Part shown: positions 7,990 through 16,562 of the stretch, piece after piece
Layout: each line of letters begins with the position of its first letter
How positions within the stretch are numbered: position 1 is the stretch's first letter
NCBI GenBank assembly: GCA_015064345.1
Contig: SVSK01000020.1
Coordinates: 1-34,362, forward strand
Direction: 5' to 3'
Source: Oscillospiraceae bacterium
Lineage (GTDB): Bacteria; Bacillota; Clostridia; Oscillospirales; CAG-272
DNA length: 34,362 bases
Notes under the pieces: generated by a model
What the model was told of the DNA's origin: nothing
The model's input: only the letters and a program-made list of their open reading frames with translations
Database searches by the model: none
Translations under genes and position numbers: made by a program

Positions 7990-10900
7990 TCAGCATTTCC
8001 TCCTCAGAGAACGTCGTTTAATAATATATAGCGATACAAGTGAACCGAGCATCAATGCCAGTCCACTGAGTACCCATAACTGTGCGCCGCAACCTCCCGT
8101 AGAGGGCAGCTCGTATCCGTGACCGAACTTGTATGTGTTCGTCACAGATGTTTCGTAGGTGGGAATGCCGTTTCCGACGGACAATATCTCGCCGTATTTC
8201 GGTTCCCAATCATTTGAATCCCATGCCTCGACAACGGTGTATGAGATAACATGACCGTCATCTCCCTGGTACGGGAGTCCCATAAAGGTTTCAGTCCAGC
8301 TGTTTTTCAGGCTGAGTGTAACCGAACGTCCAGTGTCTTTTCCGTCAGCGTAGAGCTTTATTGTGACCTGCGCTGTCTCATACTTGACATTCTGGGCAAG
8401 ACCCGTATCCCAATACTTTGTAACCTTCAGTGAGGTTTCCGCCTCAAGAGGTGTGTTTGTAATGGTGTATGCAATACCCTCAACCTCAATTTCGGTAGAT
8501 GTCATTTTTACTACCATGGGAGTAAAGAGCAATGCATTGTTGTCGTTCGTATGCGATGCAAGATAGCCGTTGTTGTTCAGCGAAGTTGCGTATCTTGATG
8601 TATTTGTATTACCCGACTTATAAGCAAGTCTGTAACCGTTGTTTGTGTTGGTATATGTCAGGTTCTGGTAGCTGTTTGTTCTGCTGTAGGCGTAGAAGTA
8701 TCTTCTGCTGCTGCTGGTGTTGAAGGTAAGTATCTGTCCTGCACCGTTTGTAAGCTTAACTGTGCTGTTTCTTGTGTTGACCTCCGCGGTCCAGGTAGCC
8801 AGAGAGCCCGCTGTTCCGTATTCGGCCTTTGCTTCTTCCTCAGAGATCCATTTCAGCTTGTCGCTTGAGGAGCTTACTGTTGACAGGAATCCGTAACTCG
8901 TCTTAAGCAGATACTCGCCGCCATTCTCGAACTGGTAGGATTCCCACGCCTCGTCGTTGATTATGATCTTTTCTACCCGTTCAACCATGGACTGGTATCC
9001 CGTGGTGTAGGATTCCTCAACGCCGTAGTCAACCTCGGTAACTCCGTCAGCGCCGTGCTTCGGAAGGTTGGTCCAGGTGTACGTCCACTCATTTTCCTCA
9101 CCAAGTACGATCTCGCGTATTCTTCGTACAGTGCCATCTTCGTCGGTGACTGTCAAGTACACGCTGACATAGTCGGTGGAGTGGTCTTCGGTGTCATCCC
9201 AGACCTTGTATACCTGAATGGTGGTGGTTTCATCTACCCATTCCTGGGCATTTGTAATCGTGATGTACGCGTCCTGGTCATCCGTGTCAATATGGTAACC
9301 GTGGACGGTATATCCGGGTGAGATGCCCTCTCCCTCTTCTTCCTCAATGATCTCAAGGTCGAATGTTGCGTTACCCTTGATGTCGAATACCAGCTTGATT
9401 ATACCAACCGCGCATTCGTATCCCGGGTTATCGGGAGCTTTTGTTTCCTTAATGTAGTAGGTCTTGCCGGGGCTTATACCCCAGATATTAGCAATACCGT
9501 TTACAACTGTGAATGTGCTTTGTGAGGGTGCTTCGTTATCGTAGTCCTCTTCAGATCCCCAAAGCATAGCAGGTTCTGTACACTCGAGGTCATTGTAGAA
9601 GGTGAATTCTGCACCGTCCAGCAACTCCTGAGTAAGTACGTCTTCCTTCTGAAGTGTCAGACTGTATCTCGGAGCGATATTGAAGTACATCGCGCAGTTG
9701 GACTGAGAGCTTCCTCGTTCAAGATAGTAAACCGTAAGAACGTGGTCACCGGGCTCAAGGTCGGAAAGCGTGTCAGTCTGTCTGCCGTTTACTGTTACTA
9801 TACCGGAGGAGAAGTTAATAGTACCGCTGACAACCTGGTGGATACCACCGATGTCAAGGCGAACAACGCCGTCAACAAGTACCCATACGTCGTCGTCTCC
9901 CGAGAAGGTGTAGACCATTTCGTTGCCGTAAATGTCCAGGTTGGCATATTCGCCGTTTTCGTTTCTCTCTCCGGGAGTATCAGGCAGGTAGAACTTCATC
10001 TCCATGCTCATGCCGAAGGCCATGTTGGCACCGACAATACTGGAGTTGTTGTAGCTTACGTCATATTCGTAGTGGTTGACTCCGTCGTACTCACCAAGGT
10101 CACCCTCGTATGTGTACGTATCCGTACCCTTGCCATTTGTGTTCGCGTAGGGCGAGTTCATGGGCAAGAAGTCGGAGTATCCGTATTCGCCGCTCTGTCC
10201 TGTTGAGTCGGAGGTACGGGCAAGATAGTCATATACGTAGAATCTCTGCTCGCTACGGTTATAAGACGCCGCGTGGAGCTTTGAGTCAAAGTAGTAGTAT
10301 CCGTAATATTCGCTGGCGGGGTTTTCCATAAGCTGGAACAAGTGGTCGCCCCTGCCGAGATATGTCTTACCGAGAATTCCCTCTCCGGTTTCGGGATCAA
10401 AGCTGTTATAGTGACCGAAGAGTATCTCGCCAAGCTCAGGTGTATAGATTCCGTCCGATACAGTAGTTGCCTGGTGATAGTCGTTGTTATAGCTTCTGTT
10501 GTTTGCGAGAGAAAGCTTGCCGCCGGAGTCATTGTCCTTGAAGATGAAGTCAATGGTCTCGGCATTTTTATAAGGCACCGTGCCGCTTGAAACATGTGAC
10601 CATGTCTCCGAGTGGGAGGTTGTGCTGACATTCACGCTTGCCTTCGACGACAGAATGTTAAAGAGGTAGTTGTAGTCGAAGACGTGAATATCAATAATGT
10701 GGTTGGTGCTTATGGTGTCGGAGGTTGATGCGTTGAATCGGCCTATATCATATGTTATAGGCTCCCAGTCGGTGTACAGTACCATGTTGCCCAGTACCGT
10801 TACCTCCTCACCGGGACGGTAGTAAACGCTGTTTGTTACGTCGTACCAGCCGCGAACCCTGTAGCCAAACTGGTTCGGGGACTGCCACTCGGTAGGAAGC

Positions 10901-12444
10901 TGTATAGTGTCACCATGCTTTACCGCATAACGCGTATTGGGAGAACCGGACAAGCTGCGAAGTCCGCCGTTTGTACCGTCAAGCCATACGGAATAGGTGT
11001 CGCCTACCGCTGTAATTTCAACATCAGGCTCTTCGTCACCGCCTTCAAGCTTCACTTCCGAGTCAGCTTCAAGCTCAAGTGAAGGCTTCTTCTCAGGCAC
11101 GTCCGTTTCAGGCACATCCGTTTCAGGTGCGTCTGTTTCGGGTGCGTCCGTTTCGGGTGCATCTGTCTCAGGTACATCCGTTTCAGGTGCGTCTGTTTCG
11201 GGTACGTCTGTTTCGGGTACGTCTGTTTCGGGTACGTCTGTCTCGGGTGCGTCTGTTTCAGGTACGTCCGTTTCGGGTACATCCGTTTCAGGTACATCCG
11301 TTTCAGGTGCGTCCGTTTCGGGTGCGTCCGTTTCGGGTACATCCGTTTCGGGTGCGTCTGTCTCGGGCACGTCTGTCTCGGGCACGTCTGTCTCAGGCAC
11401 GTCTGTTTCGGGTGCGTCTGTCTCGGGCACGTCTGTCTCAGGTACGTCTGTCTCGGGTACATCCGTTTCAGGTGCGTCTGTCTCGGGTACGTCCGTTTCG
11501 GGTACGTCTGTTTCAGGTGCGTCCGTTTCAGGTGCGTCTGTCTCGGGTACGTCCGTTTCTTCACCCTCGATTATTATCAAGCTGTTTTTCGGAGCGGAAA
11601 GTCCGAATCCCACAACCGTCTCGTCATCGAAAGCGTATTCATTCTCCGCCACAATGCCGTCGCAGTCTCCTTCGATGACAATGATGCTCTCAAGTTCGAC
11701 TTCAATAACGATCGCTGCAGACTCAGGCACTCCGTTTTGGTTCTTATCAAGGAATACCACGTCACCGGGAATGGGAGTGTAGTTGTCCTTGCCTTTGTAA
11801 AGCTCTTCCCTGTTCCATTCTACGATCATTGCCTCCGCACCGGAGTTGATCGGAACATCTTCAAGCCCTGCATATCTGAGGCAGAAGGATACGAACATCA
11901 CAGACCAGTTTCCGTAAGTGTTGCCGTACCATTCGCCGTATCTTGTGTATCCGTGGCGCACGCCCTCCAAGTCAACGGCGAAATTCCGCTCACTCTCAGC
12001 GTAACCAAGCTGGGATCGTGCTATCTCCACAACTCGCTCTGCAGTAGTTGCGTCTTCGTGGATATCGGGCAACGTAGCCTCCCACATATCGGGAGTTTCT
12101 ACATCTGCTTTGATATCGGAGTAGCACATCTCATCGTGAATATGTTCTTCCATTCCGCAAATATATGAGATGGAATAACACTTATTCGTGTGCTCATGCG
12201 GATTTTCTTCATCCGTGTCGGATTCTGTGCAGATAAGTACTCGCTCAATACATTCGTTTTCGTGAACGTGTTCGTGTAGTCCGCAGAATGCTTCTCCTGC
12301 CATGGTGATTCCGATAAGCTTCAGCCACCAGAACACCGTTATAATTACGATCAGTGAGATCAGAGGAAGCATAGCGCTGAGGCGATGTTTCCATGTTTTT
12401 GAATATTTTATTGTATCGAGATCACTTCTCAAAGCTTCATTCAC
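7990..12444 (-). CDS. Giant pilus tip adhesin: inactive CHAP-like domain, ETD[VA]P stalk, fibro-slime and Cna_B domains, LPSTG
   Basis: This 1484-residue surface protein is probably the pilus tip. In order it has a short cytoplasmic N-terminus and one hydrophobic segment (about 24-48); two CGxxEHxHxxxCY-type elements (about 54-108); a CHAP/NlpC-type amidase domain (about 133-285) in which the catalytic Cys is Ser181 (GNWSVMFVSFC) and the His position is Ser242; 31 ETD[VA]P units (296-450); an InlB-like strand repeat (about 500-562); a PA14-like fibro-slime domain with FSGDDDVWVLVDGV (about 800-930); SpaA-type domains with an E-box-like YYIKETKAP; two Cna_B domains (about 1070-1140 and 1340-1445); and LPSTGG plus a membrane span and basic tail. 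AGGAGG lies 12 nt before the ATG. The domains support adhesion and mechanical stability through isopeptide bonds, not cell-wall hydrolysis. Confidence 0.9.
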   Translation of the reverse strand: MNEALRSDLDTIKYSKTWKHRLSAMLPLISLIVIITVFWWLKLIGITMAGEAFCGLHEHVHENECIERVLICTESDTDEENPHEHTNKCYSISYICGMEEHIHDEMCYSDIKADVETPDMWEATLPDIHEDATTAERVVEIARSQLGYAESERNFAVDLEGVRHGYTRYGEWYGNTYGNWSVMFVSFCLRYAGLEDVPINSGAEAMIVEWNREELYKGKDNYTPIPGDVVFLDKNQNGVPESAAIVIEVELESIIVIEGDCDGIVAENEYAFDDETVVGFGLSAPKNSLIIIEGEETDVPETDAPETDAPETDVPETDVPETDAPETDVPETDVPETDVPETDAPETDVPETDVPETDVPETDAPETDVPETDAPETDAPETDVPETDVPETDVPETDAPETDVPETDVPETDVPETDAPETDVPETDAPETDAPETDAPETDVPETDVPEKKPSLELEADSEVKLEGGDEEPDVEITAVGDTYSVWLDGTNGGLRSLSGSPNTRYAVKHGDTIQLPTEWQSPNQFGYRVRGWYDVTNSVYYRPGEEVTVLGNMVLYTDWEPITYDIGRFNASTSDTISTNHIIDIHVFDYNYLFNILSSKASVNVSTTSHSETWSHVSSGTVPYKNAETIDFIFKDNDSGGKLSLANNRSYNNDYHQATTVSDGIYTPELGEILFGHYNSFDPETGEGILGKTYLGRGDHLFQLMENPASEYYGYYYFDSKLHAASYNRSEQRFYVYDYLARTSDSTGQSGEYGYSDFLPMNSPYANTNGKGTDTYTYEGDLGEYDGVNHYEYDVSYNNSSIVGANMAFGMSMEMKFYLPDTPGERNENGEYANLDIYGNEMVYTFSGDDDVWVLVDGVVRLDIGGIHQVVSGTINFSSGIVTVNGRQTDTLSDLEPGDHVLTVYYLERGSSQSNCAMYFNIAPRYSLTLQKEDVLTQELLDGAEFTFYNDLECTEPAMLWGSEEDYDNEAPSQSTFTVVNGIANIWGISPGKTYYIKETKAPDNPGYECAVGIIKLVFDIKGNATFDLEIIEEEEGEGISPGYTVHGYHIDTDDQDAYITITNAQEWVDETTTIQVYKVWDDTEDHSTDYVSVYLTVTDEDGTVRRIREIVLGEENEWTYTWTNLPKHGADGVTEVDYGVEESYTTGYQSMVERVEKIIINDEAWESYQFENGGEYLLKTSYGFLSTVSSSSDKLKWISEEEAKAEYGTAGSLATWTAEVNTRNSTVKLTNGAGQILTFNTSSSRRYFYAYSRTNSYQNLTYTNTNNGYRLAYKSGNTNTSRYATSLNNNGYLASHTNDNNALLFTPMVVKMTSTEIEVEGIAYTITNTPLEAETSLKVTKYWDTGLAQNVKYETAQVTIKLYADGKDTGRSVTLSLKNSWTETFMGLPYQGDDGHVISYTVVEAWDSNDWEPKYGEILSVGNGIPTYETSVTNTYKFGHGYELPSTGGCGAQLWVLSGLALMLGSLVSLYIIKRRSLRRKC
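11095..11559 (-). repeat. 15-bp coding minisatellite, 31 copies of ETD[VA]P
   Basis: Exactly 31 tandem 15-bp units encode residues 296-450 of the tip adhesin with no interruption. Only the fourth residue varies (Val or Ala); synonymous third-position changes (gtct/gtcc, tcg/tca, ggt/ggc) distinguish units. The Val/Ala order shows larger blocks, a run of A-A-V-V-(V)-A-V-V-V-A appearing twice. It forms an acidic, proline-spaced stalk between the pseudo-amidase and the adhesive part. Confidence 0.95.
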
Positions 12445-12489
12445 TATACCATCCTCCTTTCTTCAAAGTTCGGTATTTGCTAAATCTTG

Positions 12490-13071
12490 TTAATGGAGAA
12501 TAGCGAAACCGTTCAGCGGCCATACGCGGAAGAACAGCTTACCAACGATCTGTTCCGTTGGGATACAGCCGATAACTGTGCTTCTGCTGTCAATGGACGT
12601 TGATCTATGGTCGCCCATCAGGAAATAGGTGTTTTCCGGAACTGTGAACGGGAATTCTATATCGCATTCACCAAGTCCGCGGTCGCTTATATACGGTTCT
12701 TCAAGGAGATATCCGTTTATGTAAACGTATCCGTCGTTGTCAATAACGATCTCGTCTCCCGGAAGTCCGACAACTCGTTTAATCAGTATCTTATTGGAGT
12801 ATGAGAATCCGCAAAGATCCCCTCGCTCCAGCTTAGATGTTTTAACAAGCACTACTATATCCCCGTTATTCAGGGTAGGCTCCATACTCGTGCCGGCAAT
12901 CTGCAAAACGGGAAGAACGAGCGTCGTAATAAGAACCGCTATTGCTGCTACGACAACAAGAGTGTACAGCGTGTTCTTTATGATACGTCTGAAGCGTATC
13001 TTGTTACGCTCTCTTTTCAGCTCCTCTTCGATCAGATCTGCCGAGAGTATTACGTTTTCGTTTTCGTTCAT
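12490..13071 (-). CDS. lepB: Signal peptidase I of the pilus locus
   Basis: The 193-residue S26-family enzyme removes signal peptides of exported proteins. It has a membrane anchor (about 35-57), the nucleophile Ser62 in GTSMEPTL, the general base Lys98 in IKRVVGLPGD, and the MGDHRSTSIDSR box. It lies 15 nt after the coiled-coil gene and 45 nt before the tip adhesin gene in the same direction. Dedicated type I signal peptidases are well known in Gram-positive pilus islands, where they are needed for pilin export or assembly. No strong ribosome site is seen before the ATG, so coupling to the upstream gene is likely. Confidence 0.95.
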   Translation of the reverse strand: MNENENVILSADLIEEELKRERNKIRFRRIIKNTLYTLVVVAAIAVLITTLVLPVLQIAGTSMEPTLNNGDIVVLVKTSKLERGDLCGFSYSNKILIKRVVGLPGDEIVIDNDGYVYINGYLLEEPYISDRGLGECDIEFPFTVPENTYFLMGDHRSTSIDSRSTVIGCIPTEQIVGKLFFRVWPLNGFAILH

Positions 13072-13086
13072 AATCTTATCTGTACT

Positions 13087-13587
13087 TTACTTCTGATTGT
13101 TTTTTTGAAGTTTTTTCTTCTCTTCCGACAGGTATCTGTAAAGGCCGCGTATTTCGTCAAGCTTTGCGTTAGCCTCCTCATCGATCTTCTCGGCACGCTT
13201 CTGTGCGTCTCTGATTATCTGCTCGGCAACCTTTTGACTCTGTTCCTCTTTTTCTGCACAGCGTCTGTCAACCTCAGCAAACATTGCTTTGGCTCTTTTC
13301 ATGCACTCTTCTTGAAAGCGCTTTTTCAGGATATCCTGATTGTCGTAAAGCTTTTTGACATTGTAGAGATACTGCTTTGCCGCATCTTCGGCAGCTTCAA
13401 AAACGCCGTTCAGCTTTAATGCCGCTTCAGCGATAGATCCTGCCTCTGTTTTGATAAGAAGTCTGTTTTTCAGTTTTTTGTTCGCGTCGTCAAGCTGTGC
13501 CTGCAGCTCCTCCGATCTCTCTGTAAGTCGAAGAAGTAACTCAAGCAGCTGCTTTCTGTTTAGTTTCTTTAACTCTCTGTCAGCCAT
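13087..13587 (-). CDS. Coiled-coil protein of unknown function, first gene of pilus operon
   Basis: The 166-residue protein has no signal peptide or membrane span and is very rich in Lys, Glu and Ala. An N-terminal ELKKLNRKQLLELLLRL segment and residues of about 65-160 fit long amphipathic helices with heptad-like spacing. The overall look recalls DivIVA/GpsB- or V-ATPase-subunit-like coiled coils, but no family motif is clear. It begins the operon ahead of signal peptidase I, so it may be a cytoplasmic organiser of the pilus assembly site; this is inference from position only. I do not recognise a named family. Confidence 0.7.
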   Translation of the reverse strand: MADRELKKLNRKQLLELLLRLTERSEELQAQLDDANKKLKNRLLIKTEAGSIAEAALKLNGVFEAAEDAAKQYLYNVKKLYDNQDILKKRFQEECMKRAKAMFAEVDRRCAEKEEQSQKVAEQIIRDAQKRAEKIDEEANAKLDEIRGLYRYLSEEKKKLQKNNQK

Positions 13588-13870
13588 TATTCCACTTCAT
13601 TTTTACAATATTTTGATCTTTGCGATGCAAAAAACGGACAAAAAGCTCCTCTCCGGGTATCGGCAAGGCTCTTTATCCGTTATTTTTTAGGGAATTTTTG
13701 CGGAATTTTGCCGTCAACCGAAACTGTCTCGCACCATCGTGATACAAAAAAGCAAGAGACATCCGGTTTACGAGCCTTTTTTGTTTTTTCTTGCCTTATC
13801 AAAAACTTCTTTGACGCCGTTTGTCGCTCCTATGCGGGCAAATATTAATAATACACATTCATCTTTTTAT
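13588..13870. other. Divergent intergenic region with two hairpin-like segments
   Basis: No ORF is credible here. At 13633-13682 AACGGACAAAAAGC pairs imperfectly with GCTCTTTATCCGTT around a long loop, with T-runs on both sides in both directions. Near 13751-13795 GCAAGA can pair with TCTTGC, again beside T-runs. On the minus strand both precede the pilus operon and could be leader attenuators or terminators. No known riboswitch consensus was recognised, and no convincing minus-strand promoter was found. Confidence 0.4.
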
Positions 13871-13899
13871 TTGACATTTCTGTCTATTTATGATATAAT
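13871..13899 (+). promoter_or_regulatory. Consensus promoter of the marR operon
   Basis: TTGACA (13871-13876) and TATAAT (13894-13899) are perfect consensus hexamers with the ideal 17-bp spacer. The palindrome that follows overlaps the expected transcription start. Confidence 0.9.
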
Positions 13900-13904
13900 T
13901 ATAA

Positions 13905-13922
13905 AAGTTGAAACTTCAACTT
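13905..13922 (+). promoter_or_regulatory. Probable MarR operator, perfect 18-bp palindrome
   Basis: AAGTTGAA-AC-TTCAACTT is an exact inverted repeat with 8-bp arms and a 2-bp centre, starting 5 nt after the -10 box. Its size and TTGAA/TTCAA arms match typical operators of MarR-family dimers. Binding there would block initiation, giving autoregulation of the operon. Confidence 0.8.
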
Positions 13923-13946
13923 CTGTAGCCCGTGGAGAATTATATA

Positions 13947-14402
13947 ATGATAGATAGATTCGAAAGATTTTCACTTGCGATTTCCGAGATATCTCGCGCT
14001 TGGCGTAAGCTTGCATCAGAAGAGCTTGCAAAATACGGCTTAAAAGGGCCTCACGCCACTTACCTAACAACAATGTACAGATATCCCGATGGCATTACCG
14101 TCCCAAAACTGTGCGAAGTCAGCGGCAAGGATAAATCGGATGCCTCTCGCATGATTTCCATTCTGGAAGAAAAAGGACTTGCAAAAAAGAAAGTAGTCGA
14201 CGGAAGCCTGTATCGCGGGCCGTGGGTTCTTACAGATGAAGGACGAAATGCGGCAGAACAGGTAAGCTTGCGCGCAAGTCGGGCAGTGGAGCTGGCAGGT
14301 AAAGACTTAACAGACGATACAAGAACCGTTTTTTATGAGGCGCTTGAATCGATCACGGCAAATCTGACCGAGCTTTGCAAGGATGGTATACCTGAAGAGT
14401 AA
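13947..14402 (+). CDS. MarR-family transcriptional regulator
   Basis: This 151-residue winged-helix regulator should bind the palindrome in its own promoter and release it on binding a small aromatic or acidic ligand. The helix-turn-helix and wing are in TVPKLCEVSGKDKSDASRMI and LEEKGLAKKKV, followed by a VLTDEGR wing end; flanking helices form the dimer interface. I take ATG 13947 as the start, not the GTG at 13932 in the ORF track, because GGAGA at 13934-13938 is well placed for 13947 and lies inside the longer reading frame. The ene-reductase gene begins 68 nt downstream on the same strand, so the regulator probably controls it and the aconitase-X genes. Confidence 0.9.
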   Translation: MIDRFERFSLAISEISRAWRKLASEELAKYGLKGPHATYLTTMYRYPDGITVPKLCEVSGKDKSDASRMISILEEKGLAKKKVVDGSLYRGPWVLTDEGRNAAEQVSLRASRAVELAGKDLTDDTRTVFYEALESITANLTELCKDGIPEE

Positions 14403-14470
14403 TATCACCGAGAGAGCTTTTGTTTTATCAAAGAAATCAATAAAATTTATATTTTTGGAGGAAGTATCTC

Positions 14471-16540
14471 ATGAACAAGACAGACGCAAAGTACGAAGCG
14501 TTGTTTACCCCTTGGAAGATCGGCAACGTTGAGATCAAAAACCGAATCGTAATGTGTCCAATGGGCGGAACGTCACTTTTCGGTTGGTTTGAGCTCACAG
14601 GCTGTGGCTTTGATAAGGAGGCAGCAAAGCTTTTCCTTGAGAGAGCAAACAACAACGTAGGACTTATCATCCCCGGCATCGCTCCCCTGCGTGATACGTT
14701 CTGGGGCAAGTGGCTCTGGCAGAATCCGAAAATGTTCCGAGAGCTTAAGACCTTTATGGACGAGATCCACAAGACAGGCGCAAAGCTATTCATTCAGCTC
14801 ACCGCAGGTATGGGCCGCTCTTGGGCAATTACCGAGCTTGTTGCTCCTCTGCACAAGAACAAGTTTACACGTGCGTTGGTTAAGCCCATCATTGATACCT
14901 CCCACGAGCTTGCATCTCCCTCCCCTCAGCCGTCTCGCTGGGCACACGATATTGAATGTCCCGAGATGACAAAGGAGCAGATCCACGAGATCATCGAGGC
15001 GTTTGCCAAGACTGCAAAGCTTTGCAAGGATGCAGGCGTTGATGGTGTTGAGGTTCATGCTGTACACGAGGGATACCTTCTCGACCAGTTTGCAATTGAG
15101 TTCTTCAATAAGCGCACCGATGAGTATGGCGGAAGCTTTGAGAACCGCTACCGTTTCGCCGCAGAGGTTGTAAAGGCTATTAAGGAAGCCTGCGGAGATG
15201 ACTATCCCGTATCGCTTCGTTATTCAGTAGAATCCAAGATGAAGGGCTTCTGCGAGGGAGCAATGCCAGGTGAGGAATATATCGAAGTCGGCAGAAATAT
15301 GGAGGAATCCGAGCGCGCGGCAAAGTATCTCGAGGACGCAGGTTACGATATGCTCAATGCGGACAACGGCACATACGACTCCTGGTACTGGGCGCATCCG
15401 CCGATGTATATGCCCGAAAACTGCAACCTTGACGACGTGGCACACATCAAAAAATACGTTGATATTCCCGTTGTTTGCGCGGGCAGAATGGATGCAGAGG
15501 TTGGTGCGAAAGCTGTCGCTGAAGGCAAAATCGACGCTGTTGGCGTTGCCCGTCAATTCCTCGTTGACCCTGAATGGATCACAAAGCTGATTGAAGACAG
15601 GCTCGAGGACATCAAGCCTTGTATCTGTTGTCACGCGGGTTGCTTCAACTTCTCTTCATCCAAGGGTCACGCAAATACCCAGGATCTGACAGATACAATG
15701 GGACTTGCCCGTTGCGCACTCAATCCCGAAACAATGCAGTCAAAGAAGTATCACATTGAGCCTGCAAAGAAAAAGAAGAAAATCGCAGTCATCGGCGGCG
15801 GTATCGGCGGTATGGAAGCTGCTATCGTTTGTGCAAAGCGTGGACACGAAGTAACGCTTTACGAAAAGAGCGACAAGCTTGGCGGTGTATTTATTGCGGC
15901 AGCTTCTCCTTCATTCAAGGAAAAGGACAGAGCGCTTATCGCATGGTATATCCGTGAGATCGCAAAGTATCCCATTACCGTAAAGATGAATACCGAAATC
16001 AAAGACGTAAAATCCCTTGATGCAGACGAGATCATCGTAGCAACGGGTGCTGTTGCAAAGAAGATTCCCGTGAAGGGAGCGGAAACAGCGGTTGAGGCAG
16101 TTGACTATCTGCTCGGAAACAAAGAGGTAGGCGAGAACGTAGTTGTTATCGGCGGAGGTCTTACGGGTTGTGAAATAGCATACGACCTTTATCTGAACGG
16201 AAAGAAGCCCATAATCGTTGAAATGCAGGACGACCTTATCACTACTCCCGGTATCTGCCTTGCAAACACGAGCTATCTCCGTGATTTCTTCAAAACAAAC
16301 AAAGTTCCCGTACATCTTGAAACCTCTCTATCCGAGATAGGTGAAGGATACGTAACTCTTAAGGGAAAAGACGGAAAGACATTTACCGTAAGCACGGATT
16401 CCGTTATCCTCTCTGTTGGCTATAACCCCGCACCGCTTTCAACCAAGGGCAGACACATCCACGTTATTGGGGACGCTGACAAGGTTGGCAATCTTCGTAC
16501 CGTTATCTGGGGCGCGTGGGACGTTGCAATGAAACTGTGA
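14471..16540 (+). CDS. Enoate reductase / BaiCD-type FMN-FeS-FAD oxidoreductase
   Basis: The 689-residue protein reduces an activated C=C bond at the expense of NAD(P)H. Residues 1 to about 385 are an old-yellow-enzyme TIM barrel binding FMN, with EVHAVHEGYLLDQF and the NKRTDEYGGSFENRYRF signature. CICCHAGC and a later ARCALNPET supply the four cysteines for a [4Fe-4S] cluster. A flavin/dinucleotide domain follows, with VIGGGIGGMEA and a second VVIGGGLTGCEIA nucleotide site. This layout is shared by 2,4-dienoyl-CoA reductase, clostridial enoate reductase and the bile-acid enzyme BaiCD; the substrate is not determined by these motifs. GGAGGAAG lies 7 nt before the ATG. The partner genes encode aconitase X, which suggests dehydration followed by reduction. 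Confidence 0.92.
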   Translation: MNKTDAKYEALFTPWKIGNVEIKNRIVMCPMGGTSLFGWFELTGCGFDKEAAKLFLERANNNVGLIIPGIAPLRDTFWGKWLWQNPKMFRELKTFMDEIHKTGAKLFIQLTAGMGRSWAITELVAPLHKNKFTRALVKPIIDTSHELASPSPQPSRWAHDIECPEMTKEQIHEIIEAFAKTAKLCKDAGVDGVEVHAVHEGYLLDQFAIEFFNKRTDEYGGSFENRYRFAAEVVKAIKEACGDDYPVSLRYSVESKMKGFCEGAMPGEEYIEVGRNMEESERAAKYLEDAGYDMLNADNGTYDSWYWAHPPMYMPENCNLDDVAHIKKYVDIPVVCAGRMDAEVGAKAVAEGKIDAVGVARQFLVDPEWITKLIEDRLEDIKPCICCHAGCFNFSSSKGHANTQDLTDTMGLARCALNPETMQSKKYHIEPAKKKKKIAVIGGGIGGMEAAIVCAKRGHEVTLYEKSDKLGGVFIAAASPSFKEKDRALIAWYIREIAKYPITVKMNTEIKDVKSLDADEIIVATGAVAKKIPVKGAETAVEAVDYLLGNKEVGENVVVIGGGLTGCEIAYDLYLNGKKPIIVEMQDDLITTPGICLANTSYLRDFFKTNKVPVHLETSLSEIGEGYVTLKGKDGKTFTVSTDSVILSVGYNPAPLSTKGRHIHVIGDADKVGNLRTVIWGAWDVAMKL

Positions 16541-16562
16541 TAATTTGATAGGAGAAAGAAAA

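Noticed and set aside
10997-11782. 261-residue plus-strand ORF of SGTSVSGASVSG repeats
   Set aside because: It is the antisense shadow of the ETD[VA]P minisatellite; a 15-bp repeat without stops keeps several frames open. It has no ribosome site.
7990-12444. Tip adhesin as an active cell-wall hydrolase
   Set aside because: The amidase-like domain has Ser for the catalytic Cys and lacks the His, so hydrolysis is not expected.
14471-16540. Naming the flavoenzyme baiCD
   Set aside because: The domain layout is shared by several ene-reductases and no other bile-acid genes are present; aconitase X partners suggest another substrate.
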